The notes: generated by a model from the sequence alone, not told the origin. 64,000 nucleotides of DNA from Curvibacter sp. AEP1-3 (GCF_002163715.1 NZ_CP015698.1:2644201-2708200); one strand, 5' to 3'; positions 8,939 through 18,051 are shown, counted from the stretch's first letter. A program made the numbers and translations.

Positions 8939-9828
8939 ACGCCCCCCCGGCTGCGCAACACCAAGCGCTCCACACCGGCGACGATGCCAGTCAAGGCAAG
9001 ACCCAAGAGCGCGGACATCACCAATGCCGACCAGATTTGGGTGGTCTGCCCGTAGTACGAACCCGTGAGCAAGCGTGCGCCCAAGCCGGCTTGAGCCCCT
9101 GTGGGCAGCTCGGCGACCATGGCGCCTACTAGGCCTGCCGCCACGCCTACCCGCAATGCGGGGAACAGGAAAGGCAAGGCCGCAGGCAAACGCAACAGCC
9201 ACAGGGACTGCCACCGCGACGCGGCATAGGTGTGCATCATTTCAGTTTCAATTTTTTGCGGTGATCGCAGGCCCTGCACCATGGCCACAGTGACCGGGAA
9301 AAAGCACAGATACATGGCAATGAAGGCTTTGGGCGCGGTGCCCGAAAAACCCAAGCTGCCCAACACCACCAGCACGATGGGCGCAATGGCCAGCACAGGT
9401 ACCGTTTGCGAAGCAACGATCCAGGGGAGCAAAGCTTTGTCAAGCGTGCGGCTGTGCACGATGAGCACCGACAGCAAGAGCCCCAGCGCGGTGCCCATGA
9501 CGAAACCCAACAGCGTGGACTGACCAGTCACGATCACGTGGTAGATCAGGTTGCGGGGGGAGTCCACCGGCCATTCGGTGAGGCTCTCGTAAAAGTCAGC
9601 GGCGACCTGATGCGGCGCAGGCATCAACGGACGCTCCATGTTCATGGTGGCTTCGAACAACTCCATCTGGGTGTAGCCGGCCTCTTCATCCAGCACCCGT
9701 TCGATGGCGCCTTGTGCATTCAGACCCCAGGCTGCACCGTACCAGACCAGCACCACGGCCAAGAGCACCACCACGACGGGAAAGTAGTCGTGAACGATGC
9801 GTTGGGAAAACGTCTTAGTGGTGGCCAT
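8935..9828 (-). CDS. ABC transporter permease (pyrimidine/nitrate-taurine type), first subunit
   Basis: Inner-membrane permease, 297 residues from ATG 9828 (MATTKTFSQRIV). The longer frame to 9921 lies within the ATPase gene and is rejected. The first membrane segment is DYFPVVVVLLAVVLVWYGAA. The signature loop is MMHTYAASRWQSLWLLRLPA, followed by FPALRVGVAAGLVGAMVAEL. It carries a larger periplasmic loop after the first helix (LDEEAGYTQMELFEATMNME) than many relatives. It overlaps the ATPase stop by 14 bases and the next permease start by 4 bases, a tightly coupled operon. Confidence 0.88.
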   Translation of the reverse strand: MATTKTFSQRIVHDYFPVVVVLLAVVLVWYGAAWGLNAQGAIERVLDEEAGYTQMELFEATMNMERPLMPAPHQVAADFYESLTEWPVDSPRNLIYHVIVTGQSTLLGFVMGTALGLLLSVLIVHSRTLDKALLPWIVASQTVPVLAIAPIVLVVLGSLGFSGTAPKAFIAMYLCFFPVTVAMVQGLRSPQKIETEMMHTYAASRWQSLWLLRLPAALPFLFPALRVGVAAGLVGAMVAELPTGAQAGLGARLLTGSYYGQTTQIWSALVMSALLGLALTGIVAGVERLVLRSRGGV

Positions 9829-10630
9829 CGGCAAGGGCCTCGCGCACTTCGTGGGCCAGCTCCATAAAAGCCGGCGTATCCCGCAAGCCCAGATGACGCT
9901 CATCGGGCAGGGGCGAATCAATCACCTTGACGATGCGCCCCGGCCGCGGCGACATCACCACAATCTTGGTGGACAGGTACACCGCCTCAGCAATGCTGTG
10001 GGTCACAAAAACCACCGTGCGACGCTCGCGCTGCCAGAGCTGTTGCAACTGCTCGTTCAAGCGGTCTCGCGTGATTTCGTCCAAAGCGCCAAAGGGCTCG
10101 TCCATCATCAGTATCTTGGGTTCAAACGAAAGTGCACGCGCAATCGACACCCGCTGCTGCATGCCGCCCGAGAGCTGCCAGGGGTACTTGCCCTCAAAGC
10201 CCTTGAGGCCTACGCGCTCCAGATGCTCCAGCGCAATGGCCTTCGCCTCTGCCTTGCCTTTGCCCTGAATCTGCAGCGGCAGTGTCACATTGGCCAGCAC
10301 ATTGCGCCAAGGAAAAAGGGCAGGTGCCTGAAAGACATAGCCATATGAGCGGGCGAGGCGCGCGTCATGCGGGCTGATACCATTGACCAGCACTTCGCCG
10401 GAACTGATGTGCTCCAGGTCGGCGATGACCCGCATGAGCGTGGTTTTGCCGCAGCCGGACGGACCGATAAGCGAAACAAACTCACCTTCACGGATGTCCA
10501 GATCAATATTGGAAAGGGCGTGGACCGGGGTATCCGCGGTCTGGTAGATCACGCTGGCATTGCGCACCGCGACCGCAGTGCGGCCAGCATGGGGGGCGGC
10601 CGTAGGGCCTGATGCTTCGGAATGGTTCAT
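9815..10630 (-). CDS. ABC transporter ATP-binding protein (pyrimidine/nitrate-taurine type)
   Basis: Cytoplasmic ATPase, 271 residues from ATG 10630 (MNHSEASGP). Walker A GPSGCGKT, signature LSGGMQQR and Walker [17 protein letters not shown] are all intact, with switch FVTHSIAEAVYLS. The sequence is of the TauB/SsuB/NrtD type. It is the first gene of the five-gene minus-strand operon that ends with the RutR-like regulator, and a RutR-type operator is centred 76 bases upstream of its start. The frame could be extended upstream to 10714, but that would place the operator inside the coding sequence and gives a non-conserved N-terminus. Confidence 0.9.
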   Translation of the reverse strand: MNHSEASGPTAAPHAGRTAVAVRNASVIYQTADTPVHALSNIDLDIREGEFVSLIGPSGCGKTTLMRVIADLEHISSGEVLVNGISPHDARLARSYGYVFQAPALFPWRNVLANVTLPLQIQGKGKAEAKAIALEHLERVGLKGFEGKYPWQLSGGMQQRVSIARALSFEPKILMMDEPFGALDEITRDRLNEQLQQLWQRERRTVVFVTHSIAEAVYLSTKIVVMSPRPGRIVKVIDSPLPDERHLGLRDTPAFMELAHEVREALADGHH

Positions 10631-10698
10631 TGACACACAGTAGCAGGAGTCATGGTTGCACCAACTGAGGGCGCAACCGCCGATTCGACCTTTACAAG

Positions 10699-10714
10699 TT
10701 AACCAAATGGTCAA
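10699..10714. promoter_or_regulatory. RutR-type operator
   Basis: TTAACCAAATGGTCAA matches the published E. coli RutR consensus TTGACCANNTGGTCAA at all but one defined base. It sits in a slightly longer inverted repeat, AAGTTAACC (10696-10704) and GGTCAACTT (10709-10717), with one mismatch. It precedes the ATPase gene of the operon whose last gene encodes the RutR-like regulator, so feedback control by that regulator is the natural reading. Confidence 0.72.
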
Positions 10715-10780
10715 CTTATGGACTCATACTAGCCAGTTCCGTGCCAGTCCCACCACTGGGGTTTGTACGGGGCCCCGGTG

Positions 10781-11422
10781 TCATGACTTGTCGGGCTGGG
10801 TGCCTATGGGCTGCAGACGGCCCAGTTTGTGGGCGAGCTCGATGGCAGAGCTCACGCCCATTTTTTCGAAGATATTGGCCCGGTGAAACTCCACCGTGCG
10901 CTGGGTAATGCCGAGGTGATCAGCAATGTTCTTGTTGTAGTGGCCCAGAATGAGCTGGTCCAGCACCTCCCGCTCGCGGGGGCTGAGCGAGGCCAGGGCG
11001 TAACGCAGGCGATGGGCCTCCTGGTTGGCATCGCCATCGGCGGCGGCGGCGGCCAGCGCTTGTTCCACCCGGTCCACCAGCACGTTGTCCTGGAAGGGCT
11101 TTTCCAGAAAGTCCCACGCGCCGTTTTTCACGGCCGCCACGGCTGTTCCCACATCGCCATTACCGGTCAAAAACAACACCGGCCAGGGGCAGGCCAAGGC
11201 CTTGAGCTGCTCAAACACCTGCAAACCGGTCATGGGCGTCATGCGGATGTCCAGCAGCACCACCGCTTGCTCCCAGATACCGGCACGGGCTTTGACAGAC
11301 TCCAGAAAAGGTGGGCCACTGTCCCAGGTGGTGGCCTTGTGTCCCCGGGAGTCAAACAGCCATGCCAAGCCCTCACGCATATCGGCGTCGTCATCAACGA
11401 TGTAAATGGCTGTAGTACTCAC
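10781..11422 (-). CDS. dctR: FixJ/DctR-type response regulator
   Basis: Cytoplasmic two-component response regulator, 213 residues. The receiver domain has the acidic pocket D10-D12, phosphoacceptor D58 (VVLLDIRM), T/S in LFLTGNGDV and K in FLEKPF. The C-terminal LuxR-type helix-turn-helix (LSPREREVLDQLILGHYNKN, then QRTVEFHRANIFEKM) is residues about 140-200. It lies 10 bases after the sensor kinase gene on the same strand, in the arrangement of dctS-dctR of Rhodobacter capsulatus, and the pair diverges from a DctP-type binding protein. A C4-dicarboxylate or related organic acid is therefore the likely signal; the symbol is by analogy. Confidence 0.82.
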   Translation of the reverse strand: MSTTAIYIVDDDADMREGLAWLFDSRGHKATTWDSGPPFLESVKARAGIWEQAVVLLDIRMTPMTGLQVFEQLKALACPWPVLFLTGNGDVGTAVAAVKNGAWDFLEKPFQDNVLVDRVEQALAAAAADGDANQEAHRLRYALASLSPREREVLDQLILGHYNKNIADHLGITQRTVEFHRANIFEKMGVSSAIELAHKLGRLQPIGTQPDKS

Positions 11423-11432
11423 AGAGCGTCTC

Positions 11433-13403
11433 TCATGGGGTATCTATTGTGCCGTCCGGGGTGGAAGGCTCGCCAAGGGCATTCCCTGCCAGCGGCAGGC
11501 TCACGGTGAAACGGGCACCACCCAACTCAGGCGAGCGATCGACCTGAATGCGGCCATGGTGCGCCTCGACGATGGATCGGCAAATCGCCAAGCCCATTCC
11601 CATGCCGCCTTCCTTGCTGCTGAAGAAGGCATCAAAAATGTGCGATTGAGTTTCGTCCGGTACGCCCGGGCCATTGTCTGAAATGCTGATCTGGGCCCAA
11701 CCTTGCTCCATTCGCACCCCCAGATGCACCTGTGGCGTGCCCGAATGCGCCTGCGCGGCCTCTTGGGCATTGGTGAGCAGGTTATTCAGCAAGTGCTCGA
11801 TCAACAGCTCATCTGCATTCACCCAGACCGGCTCCGCGTCCGGCACGGTGTGGGGCGCCATGCGCTGCAACACCGGCATCAGGTCCAGGCGCTGTAGAGA
11901 AATTTCGCGACGCCGGGCGATCGCATTCACCCGCTGGATAATGCGGCCCGCCCGCTCGGCCAGTCCTGCGATGCGTTGCACCACCGGCGCAGTCTCTTCG
12001 GTGCTGATGCGACCGGCATTTAACTTGTTGAGCAAGCCGGTGGCAAAACTGCTGAGCGCGCCCAGCGGCTGATTGAGCTCATGGGCCAGGGTGGAAGCCA
12101 CCTCACCCACCGCAACCAACCTGCCCGTGGCTTCCAGCCGCTCCTGCTGTTGCGCTGCTACCGCCTGCGCGCGCTTGCGCTCACTGATGTCGAGCACGGA
12201 ACTCATCCAGCCGATGTGCTCGCCGTTAGCCGTATGCAACGGCGCTTCGTGAATCAGCACATCTATCAGATGGCTGTCACGGTGCTGGAACTGCACTTCA
12301 ACCCCGTCAATACTGGTGCCATGCGCCAGCACATCCCGATGAACTTGCTCGATATGGCTGTCGTTGCCCCGGGGCCAGTAGGGCATGGGCGCAGAGACCC
12401 CGACGAGCCTCTCTGCCGGATAGCCGACCATCTCACAAAATGCCTCGTTCACATACAGCACGCGGCCAGCCAAGTCCCAGGCCCGCAGGCCAATGGTGAC
12501 CGAGTTCTCCATCGCGGTGCGCAACGCCACCTCAGCCTGCAGACGGGCTTGCACTTGTTGGCGTTTTTGAATGTCCCGGCGCAGGGCCCACAGGCTCACC
12601 AACATGCCCCCCAAGAACACCATGGCCACCAGAAGAAACATCCGGGGCACCGTCGCCGGCTGATCCTGAATAGGCGTGACTTCAAGGTACACGTCGGTTC
12701 CTGCCAGATTCATGGCGGCACGGAAAGGCTTGCGTTTACCCGGATCAAAAGCGGTGCTGCCCTCGTCCAGCACAAGACGTACCTCATGGGAGCGGGTGAA
12801 CCACTCCGGTACCAAGGACTGCACCGCGACCTCGAGGGAGAGCCCGGCCACATAGTTGCCTACAAAGTAGCCGCGCTCGAAATAGGGCACCGCAAGCCAG
12901 ACCAAAGGCATGAGCCTGCCGTCTGCATCCCGCATCGGGCCGGCATATGCAGAACGCCGCAGACCGCGAGCGGTGTCATGCATGGTGGCCAGTGACTGGG
13001 CATTCAGGGGGTGGCGGTTTTCGTCCATCTGCCAGAGTGCGGGCGGTGCGCTCAATGGGGCCCCAACCCAACCTTGCGCCAACAGCACACCGGGCTCCCG
13101 CCACAACAGGCCTCCCTGCACATCGGCCGATTGGCGCGCGGCAACCCGAAGGTCCTCCTCGAGGCGCCGGAAATGGAACTGCACACTCTGCTCCAGCCAC
13201 TGGGCATCAGCGGCTTGGCGTCGCGTGCCCTCCTCGGCTTCGAAGTGCTGCAAATACAGCACCAGTGCAATCACGGAGCCCACCACCAGCGTCAGGAACC
13301 CCAACAGCCAGATGCCCGGCCAGAAACTGCGCACACCTGTACCCGCAGCGCTTTCGCGCGCAGAGACGAAATCAAAAACGGGAACGGAAGGGCGCTCGGG
13401 CAT
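11433..13403 (-). CDS. dctS: DctS-like sensor histidine kinase
   Basis: Membrane sensor kinase, 656 residues from ATG 13403 (MPERPSVPVF). A start at 13490 or 13451 would run into the divergent dctP gene. It has a first membrane helix (GIWLLGFLTLVVGSVIALVL), a periplasmic sensing region of about 230 residues, a second helix (MFLLVAMVFLGGMLVSLWAL), a PAS domain (VTIGLRAWDLAGRVLYVNEA), a HisKA domain with H441 in STLAHELNQPLG, and an HATPase domain with NLLTNAQEAA and DNGPGVP. The H-box HELNQPL is typical of the DctB/DctS/FixL class. It is expected to phosphorylate the response regulator encoded 10 bases downstream. Confidence 0.86.
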   Translation of the reverse strand: MPERPSVPVFDFVSARESAAGTGVRSFWPGIWLLGFLTLVVGSVIALVLYLQHFEAEEGTRRQAADAQWLEQSVQFHFRRLEEDLRVAARQSADVQGGLLWREPGVLLAQGWVGAPLSAPPALWQMDENRHPLNAQSLATMHDTARGLRRSAYAGPMRDADGRLMPLVWLAVPYFERGYFVGNYVAGLSLEVAVQSLVPEWFTRSHEVRLVLDEGSTAFDPGKRKPFRAAMNLAGTDVYLEVTPIQDQPATVPRMFLLVAMVFLGGMLVSLWALRRDIQKRQQVQARLQAEVALRTAMENSVTIGLRAWDLAGRVLYVNEAFCEMVGYPAERLVGVSAPMPYWPRGNDSHIEQVHRDVLAHGTSIDGVEVQFQHRDSHLIDVLIHEAPLHTANGEHIGWMSSVLDISERKRAQAVAAQQQERLEATGRLVAVGEVASTLAHELNQPLGALSSFATGLLNKLNAGRISTEETAPVVQRIAGLAERAGRIIQRVNAIARRREISLQRLDLMPVLQRMAPHTVPDAEPVWVNADELLIEHLLNNLLTNAQEAAQAHSGTPQVHLGVRMEQGWAQISISDNGPGVPDETQSHIFDAFFSSKEGGMGMGLAICRSIVEAHHGRIQVDRSPELGGARFTVSLPLAGNALGEPSTPDGTIDTP

Positions 13404-13442
13404 GGGCGGTTCTGGGGAAAGTGCACTCGCATAATAGCGACC

Positions 13443-14471
13443 ATGGTCCATTCCACCGTCCCCGCTCTGCCCCGACGCCGCTGGCTGCAAGCTGCGGCAG
13501 CCGCCGGAGCAAGCGTCCTGACAGGACCCGCTTCCGCCGTGGCGGAAAGAACCATCCGGCTTTCACACGTCGTGGCGCGGGATACCCCGAAAGGCATGGC
13601 ACTGGAGCGCTTTCGCGCCCTCGTGGAAGAGCGAAGCCAAGGTCGGATCCGGGTGCAGATTTACCCTCAGGGCCAGCTCTACGGGGACCACGATGAAATG
13701 CAGGCCCTGCAACTCGGGGCCGTGGATATGGTGGCGCCTTCGCTCTCCAAGTTCGGTCCCATCGGCTTCCCCGAATTTGAACTTTTCGACCTTCCTTTTT
13801 TGTTTGATAGCGTTGAGGCCGTGCGACGCCTCACACGCGGCAAAGTGGGTCACACCCTCTTGCAAGGACTGAGCCGCCAACGCCTGATGGGATTGGGCTT
13901 TTTTGACAACGGCTTCAAACATATGAGTGCCAACAAGCCCCTGATGGAACCGCGCGACTTTTCAGGACTACGCATGCGGATACAGGGCTCCCGTGTGATT
14001 GCCCAGCAAATGCGGGCTTGGGGAGCGGTACCGGTCACGCTTCCCTTCAGTGAGACGCGGCGGGCGCTGGAGACCGGAGTGGTGGATGGCACCGAAAACC
14101 CGGTGTCCAACTTCTGGACCCAAGGCATGCAAGCGGTACAAAGTGACTTGAGCCTGACTGCGCACGGGTACCTGGGCTATGCGGTGGTGGCCCACCAACG
14201 TTTCTGGGACAACCTGCCCAATGCAGACCGGCACGTCGTTCAAGGAGCCTTGGACGACGCTCTGGTGTTCGGTAACGAGATTGCCGATGCACAAAACGAC
14301 AAAGCGCTGGCTGCCCTGCACCTCACGGGTGCGGCGAACATCCACAACCCATCACCGGCCCAAACGCGCCTGCTCAAACAAGCCAGCCTTCCTGTCCACG
14401 CAGAATTGGCAGCCCGCATAGGCCAAGACTGGCTCACCACTGTACAGAACGCCCTCAAAAAAACCGCCTAG
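13443..14471 (+). CDS. dctP: DctP-family TRAP-type solute-binding protein
   Basis: Exported binding protein, 342 residues from ATG 13443. The frame is open further upstream but overlaps the divergent kinase. The N-terminus PRRRWLQAAAAAGASVLTG resembles a Tat or Sec signal. DctP landmarks are RLSHVVARDTPKGMALERF, YPQGQLYGDHDEMQALQLG, the ligand arginine in LRMRIQGSRV, and ALETGVVDGTENPVSNFW, the helix that in TRAP proteins closes over a carboxylate. The usual dctQ and dctM membrane genes are absent; tctB and tctA of the tripartite tricarboxylate family follow instead. Only 39 bases separate its start from that of the kinase, so promoters must overlap coding sequence. Confidence 0.86.
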   Translation: MVHSTVPALPRRRWLQAAAAAGASVLTGPASAVAERTIRLSHVVARDTPKGMALERFRALVEERSQGRIRVQIYPQGQLYGDHDEMQALQLGAVDMVAPSLSKFGPIGFPEFELFDLPFLFDSVEAVRRLTRGKVGHTLLQGLSRQRLMGLGFFDNGFKHMSANKPLMEPRDFSGLRMRIQGSRVIAQQMRAWGAVPVTLPFSETRRALETGVVDGTENPVSNFWTQGMQAVQSDLSLTAHGYLGYAVVAHQRFWDNLPNADRHVVQGALDDALVFGNEIADAQNDKALAALHLTGAANIHNPSPAQTRLLKQASLPVHAELAARIGQDWLTTVQNALKKTA

Positions 14472-14623
14472 GGTTTCTACTGCAGGGTTTTCCCGAGCTG
14501 TTGAACGCCACAGTTACCAGCCGGTGGGCCTGTCGATAACCTTCGCCCCGCGGAGTCCGGATGCGGCTTTTTCTATGCCCCTTCGGATACCAAAACGTCG
14601 TAACAAAAACGAGGGGCATTCAT

Positions 14624-15112
14624 TTGAAAATCCAAAGTCAAAAAGACTTCTTTGCCGGACTGATGTTCACGGTGGTGGGAGGCAGCTTTGCTGCCGGCGC
14701 CAGCCAATACACGCTGGGCAGCGGAGCAAAAATGGGACCGGGCTACTTCCCGCTCATCCTGGGGCTGATGCTGGCCGTACTGGGCTGTGCGATTGCCGTT
14801 AAAAGCATGATCACCCCCACGCCGGACGGCGACAAGGTAGGCAAATTCGCCTGGAAGCCGCTCTTCTTCATCATTGCCGCCAACCTGGTGTTCGGCGCCT
14901 CCATCGGTGGACTGCCCCTGATTGGCCTCAAACCACTGGGCCTGATCGTGGGTATCTATCTGCTCACCTACATCGCCAGCCACGCCGGTGAAGAACACAA
15001 CTTCAAGGAAGTCGCTGTGCTGGCCACCATCCTGGCCGCTCTGAGCTATGTCGCCTTCATCGTTCTCCTCAAGCTGCAGTTCCCCGTCTGGCCTGCGTAC
15101 TTCACTGCTTAA
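14624..15112 (+). CDS. tctB: Tripartite tricarboxylate transporter small membrane subunit TctB
   Basis: Small inner-membrane subunit, 162 residues, with four hydrophobic segments (GLMFTVVGGSFAAGASQYT, YFPLILGLMLAVLGCAIAV and two more). A TTG start at 14624 is chosen because GAGGGG lies 7 bases upstream, and LKIQSQKDFFAG is the normal N-terminus of the family. The ATG at 14561 would add a non-conserved leader. The motif GxGYFPLILG is characteristic of TctB. It is 23 bases from tctA, forming a pair. No TctC-type binding protein is adjacent; the gene upstream is a DctP-type one. Confidence 0.88.
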   Translation: MKIQSQKDFFAGLMFTVVGGSFAAGASQYTLGSGAKMGPGYFPLILGLMLAVLGCAIAVKSMITPTPDGDKVGKFAWKPLFFIIAANLVFGASIGGLPLIGLKPLGLIVGIYLLTYIASHAGEEHNFKEVAVLATILAALSYVAFIVLLKLQFPVWPAYFTA

Positions 15113-15135
15113 TCACCGCCTACTGAGACTGCAAC

Positions 15136-16647
15136 ATGGAACTCTTTGAACACCTCTCCTTAGGTTTCGGTGTGGCCTTCACCGGCCAGAACCTGATCTA
15201 CGCCTTCATCGGCTGTCTGCTGGGTACGTTGATCGGCGTCTTGCCCGGCATCGGCCCCTTGGCCACCATTGCGATGCTGCTGCCCGCCACCTATGCGCTC
15301 CCACCGGTCGCGGCCTTGATCATGCTGGCCGGTATCTACTATGGGGCCCAGTACGGTGGTTCCACCACCGCCATTCTGGTGAACCTGCCCGGCGAGTCTT
15401 CGTCGGTGGTGACCGTCATTGACGGTTACCAGATGGCCCGTAACGGACGCGCAGGTCCTGCGCTGGCTGCAGCAGGCCTGGGTTCTTTCTTTGCCGGTTG
15501 TGTGGGTACCTTGATCCTGGCGGCCTTTGCAGGCCCCTTGACCGAGCTGGCCTTCAAGTTCGGCCCTGCCGAGTACTTCAGCCTGATGATTCTGGGCTTG
15601 ATCGGTGCGGTGGTGCTGGCTTCGGGCTCCCTGCTCAAGGCCATTGCCATGATTGTTCTGGGTCTCTTGCTGGGCATGGTGGGCACGGATGTGAACTCCG
15701 GTGTGGCCCGTTTCAGCTTTGATATCCCTGAGCTCACCGACGGTATCGGCTTCATCGTGATCGCCATGGGTGTGTTCGGCTACGGCGAGATCATCAGCAA
15801 CCTGTCCAAGAGTGCGGGCGAGCGGGAGATCTTTACCGCTTCCGTGTCAGGCCTCTTGCCGACCAAGGAAGACTTCCGCCGCATGGTGCCTGCTGTCATG
15901 CGCGGTACGGCCATGGGCTCCTTGCTGGGCATCCTGCCCGGTGGTGGTGCGGTGATGGCAGCCTTTGCGGCTTACACCATTGAGAAGAAGACCAAGCTGC
16001 AGCCTGGTGAAGTACCTTTCGGCAAGGGCAACATCCGCGGTGTGGCCGCTCCTGAGGCTGCCAACAACGCAGGCTCCCAGACGTCCTTCATCCCGCTCCT
16101 GACCCTGGGTATCCCGCCCAATGCGGTGATGGCTTTGATGGTGGGTGCGATGACCATCCACAACATCCAGCCCGGACCACAGGTGATGACGTCCAACCCT
16201 GAGCTCTTCTGGGGTCTGATTGCCTCCATGTGGATCGGCAACCTGATGCTGGTGATCCTGAACCTGCCGCTCATCGGTATCTGGATCAAGCTCTTGTCCG
16301 TGCCTTACCGCTGGTTGTTCCCTTCTATCGTGCTGTTCTGTGCGATCGGGGTGTATTCGACCAACAACAACACCTTCGATATCTGGATGGTGGGTCTGTT
16401 CGGGGTGATCGGGTATCTGTTTATCAAGCTGGGAACGGAGCCTGCTCCGCTGCTCTTGGGCTTTATTCTGGGGCCGATGATGGAGGAGTATCTGCGCCGG
16501 GCACTGCTGCTCTCCCGCGGGGACTGGAGTGTGTTCGTGACGCGACCTCTGTCAGCCAGTCTGTTGGTGGCAGCTCTTGCCCTGCTGGTGGTGGTGATGC
16601 TGCCTTCCATCAAAGCCAAGCGGGAAGAGGCGTTTGTGGAGGATTGA
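15136..16647 (+). CDS. tctA: Tripartite tricarboxylate transporter large permease TctA
   Basis: Large inner-membrane subunit, 503 residues, twelve or so helices. The family signature GIYYGAQYGGSTTAILVNLP is present around residues 72-91, and the second repeat contains GSQTSFIPLLTLGIPPNAVMA. The protein carries out secondary, ion-driven transport of a carboxylate delivered by a periplasmic binding protein. It follows tctB by 23 bases. The adjacent DctRS-like sensor pair and DctP-type protein suggest an organic acid substrate. The sequence is full length with no break. Confidence 0.95.
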   Translation: MELFEHLSLGFGVAFTGQNLIYAFIGCLLGTLIGVLPGIGPLATIAMLLPATYALPPVAALIMLAGIYYGAQYGGSTTAILVNLPGESSSVVTVIDGYQMARNGRAGPALAAAGLGSFFAGCVGTLILAAFAGPLTELAFKFGPAEYFSLMILGLIGAVVLASGSLLKAIAMIVLGLLLGMVGTDVNSGVARFSFDIPELTDGIGFIVIAMGVFGYGEIISNLSKSAGEREIFTASVSGLLPTKEDFRRMVPAVMRGTAMGSLLGILPGGGAVMAAFAAYTIEKKTKLQPGEVPFGKGNIRGVAAPEAANNAGSQTSFIPLLTLGIPPNAVMALMVGAMTIHNIQPGPQVMTSNPELFWGLIASMWIGNLMLVILNLPLIGIWIKLLSVPYRWLFPSIVLFCAIGVYSTNNNTFDIWMVGLFGVIGYLFIKLGTEPAPLLLGFILGPMMEEYLRRALLLSRGDWSVFVTRPLSASLLVAALALLVVVMLPSIKAKREEAFVED

Positions 16648-16697
16648 AACTATAGTTTCAAATTCAGATGGTCCAATTCACGCTTTTGGAGTAACTC

Positions 16698-17804
16698 ATG
16701 ACGCCCCTACGCTCTGCCCTGATTGGGCTCTGGTTTGCAAGTGCTTGCCTGTCAGCCAGTGCCCAACTCAAGATCGGACAGACCACGGGGGTGACAGGGG
16801 CTGTCGCAGCAACGGTCAAAGAGTCGATGTTTGGTGCGCAGCTCTACATCGACTCGGTGAACGCCAAAGGCGGTGTGGGCGGCGAAAAAATCGAGGTCAT
16901 CACGCTGGATGACAAGTTCGATACACAGCTGGCCTTGGCCAATGCCAAAGACTTGATAGAAAACAAGGGGGTGCTCGCCCTGTTCATGACACGCGGCACA
17001 CCCCATACCGAGGGCATCATTCCGCTGCTGGACCAACATGGAGTACCCCTGCTTGGACCCTCCACAGGCGCAATGGTGTTGCACCAGCCACTGAAGAAAC
17101 ATGTCTTCAATGTGCGGGCCACTTACCAGCGAGAAGCCGAGCGCGCGGTGGCGCACCTCGCCGCAACCGGTGTGACCCGCATGGCCATCATCCATGTGGA
17201 TGACAGCTTCGGCGCTGACGGCCTCGAAGGTACGCAAAAGGGTCTGGCAGCGGCCAAACTCAACGCCGTAGTGGTCGCCAAATTCGACCGGAGCAAGCCG
17301 GACTTTTCACAGATTGCTCCTTCCATCGCCAAGCTATCGCCCCAGGCGGTCATGATCATTGGTTCAGGCACTGCGGTAGTGGATGCCATCAAGTCACTGC
17401 GTGAAGCCGGGAGCGGCGCGCAGTTGGTGACCTTGTCCAACAACGCTTCTGGTGGATTCATCAAGCTGCTGGGCGACAACGCACGCGGTGTGATCGTGAG
17501 CCAGGTGCTGCCCCAGTCCCCCAACTACGCGTTGGTGCAAGAAGCCGCAGGGTTGGCCAAAGCCAAAGAAGTTCTCGATGTGAGCCCGGCCATGCTGGAA
17601 GGCTTTGTCTCGGCCAAGGTGTTGGTCGAGGCTTTGCGCCGCGCGGGTCCCAAGCCCACGCGCGACAAACTTCAGTCTGCACTCGAAAGCATTAGCCGCT
17701 TTGACCTGGGTGGTTTGAGCCTGAGCTTCAGTGCCACCGATCACACCGGCCTGGATTTCGCCGACCTTTCGATCATCACGGCCTCCGGCAAATTCCGGCG
17801 CTGA
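16698..17804 (+). CDS. Type 1 periplasmic binding protein (branched-chain amino-acid type)
   Basis: Exported binding protein of 368 residues with signal peptide (ALIGLWFASACLSASAQ, cut after ASA). The fold is that of LivJ-like proteins: KIGQTTGVTGAVAATVKES at the N-terminus, INDDKFD-like ITLDDKFDTQLALANAKDL, GPSTGAMVLH, and DDSFGADGLEG in the second domain. No permease or ATPase gene is nearby, so it either serves a transporter encoded elsewhere or a sensor. It begins 50 bases after tctA. Ligand unknown. Confidence 0.85.
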   Translation: MTPLRSALIGLWFASACLSASAQLKIGQTTGVTGAVAATVKESMFGAQLYIDSVNAKGGVGGEKIEVITLDDKFDTQLALANAKDLIENKGVLALFMTRGTPHTEGIIPLLDQHGVPLLGPSTGAMVLHQPLKKHVFNVRATYQREAERAVAHLAATGVTRMAIIHVDDSFGADGLEGTQKGLAAAKLNAVVVAKFDRSKPDFSQIAPSIAKLSPQAVMIIGSGTAVVDAIKSLREAGSGAQLVTLSNNASGGFIKLLGDNARGVIVSQVLPQSPNYALVQEAAGLAKAKEVLDVSPAMLEGFVSAKVLVEALRRAGPKPTRDKLQSALESISRFDLGGLSLSFSATDHTGLDFADLSIITASGKFRR

Positions 17805-17814
17805 ACCGCAGCAC

Positions 17815-18051
17815 CTATTTGTCCGCCTCAGAAATGGGGCGGGCTCGCATTTGGGTTTCCACTTGCTGCTTCACCTGCTCTTGGACAGCGCGGCTTTGCC
17901 CACCCGCCGTACCAGAGGGTGATACCAGCGCACCCTCTGACGCGGACACGGGTAATTGAGGGTTGACCGTTCTTGACAGCTGCTTTCTGGCAAGAACAGC
18001 AACGATGGCCAAAGCGACAACCAGTCCAACCAAACCCCATCCTGCGCGCAT
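17815..18051 (-). CDS. Small single-pass membrane protein, unknown function
   Basis: A 78-residue product from ATG 18051. One N-terminal membrane helix (GLVGLVVALAIVAVLARK) is followed by a short polar tail with AVQEQVKQQVETQMRARP, likely helical. The longer frame to 18117 adds a leader without conservation. The gene is convergent with the binding-protein gene (10 bases between stops) and divergent from the Ala/Lys-rich gene at 18213. I do not recognise a family. Confidence 0.6.
   Translation of the reverse strand: MRAGWGLVGLVVALAIVAVLARKQLSRTVNPQLPVSASEGALVSPSGTAGGQSRAVQEQVKQQVETQMRARPISEADK

Noticed and set aside
8939..9214. N-terminal extension of the second pyrimidine-type permease
   Set aside because: It lies inside the first permease gene in another frame and is Arg/Gly-rich; the ATGA overlap gives a better start.
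14561..14623. ATG start for tctB at 14561
   Set aside because: The added leader is not conserved in the family and lacks a ribosome site, whereas TTG 14624 has GAGGGG at proper distance.
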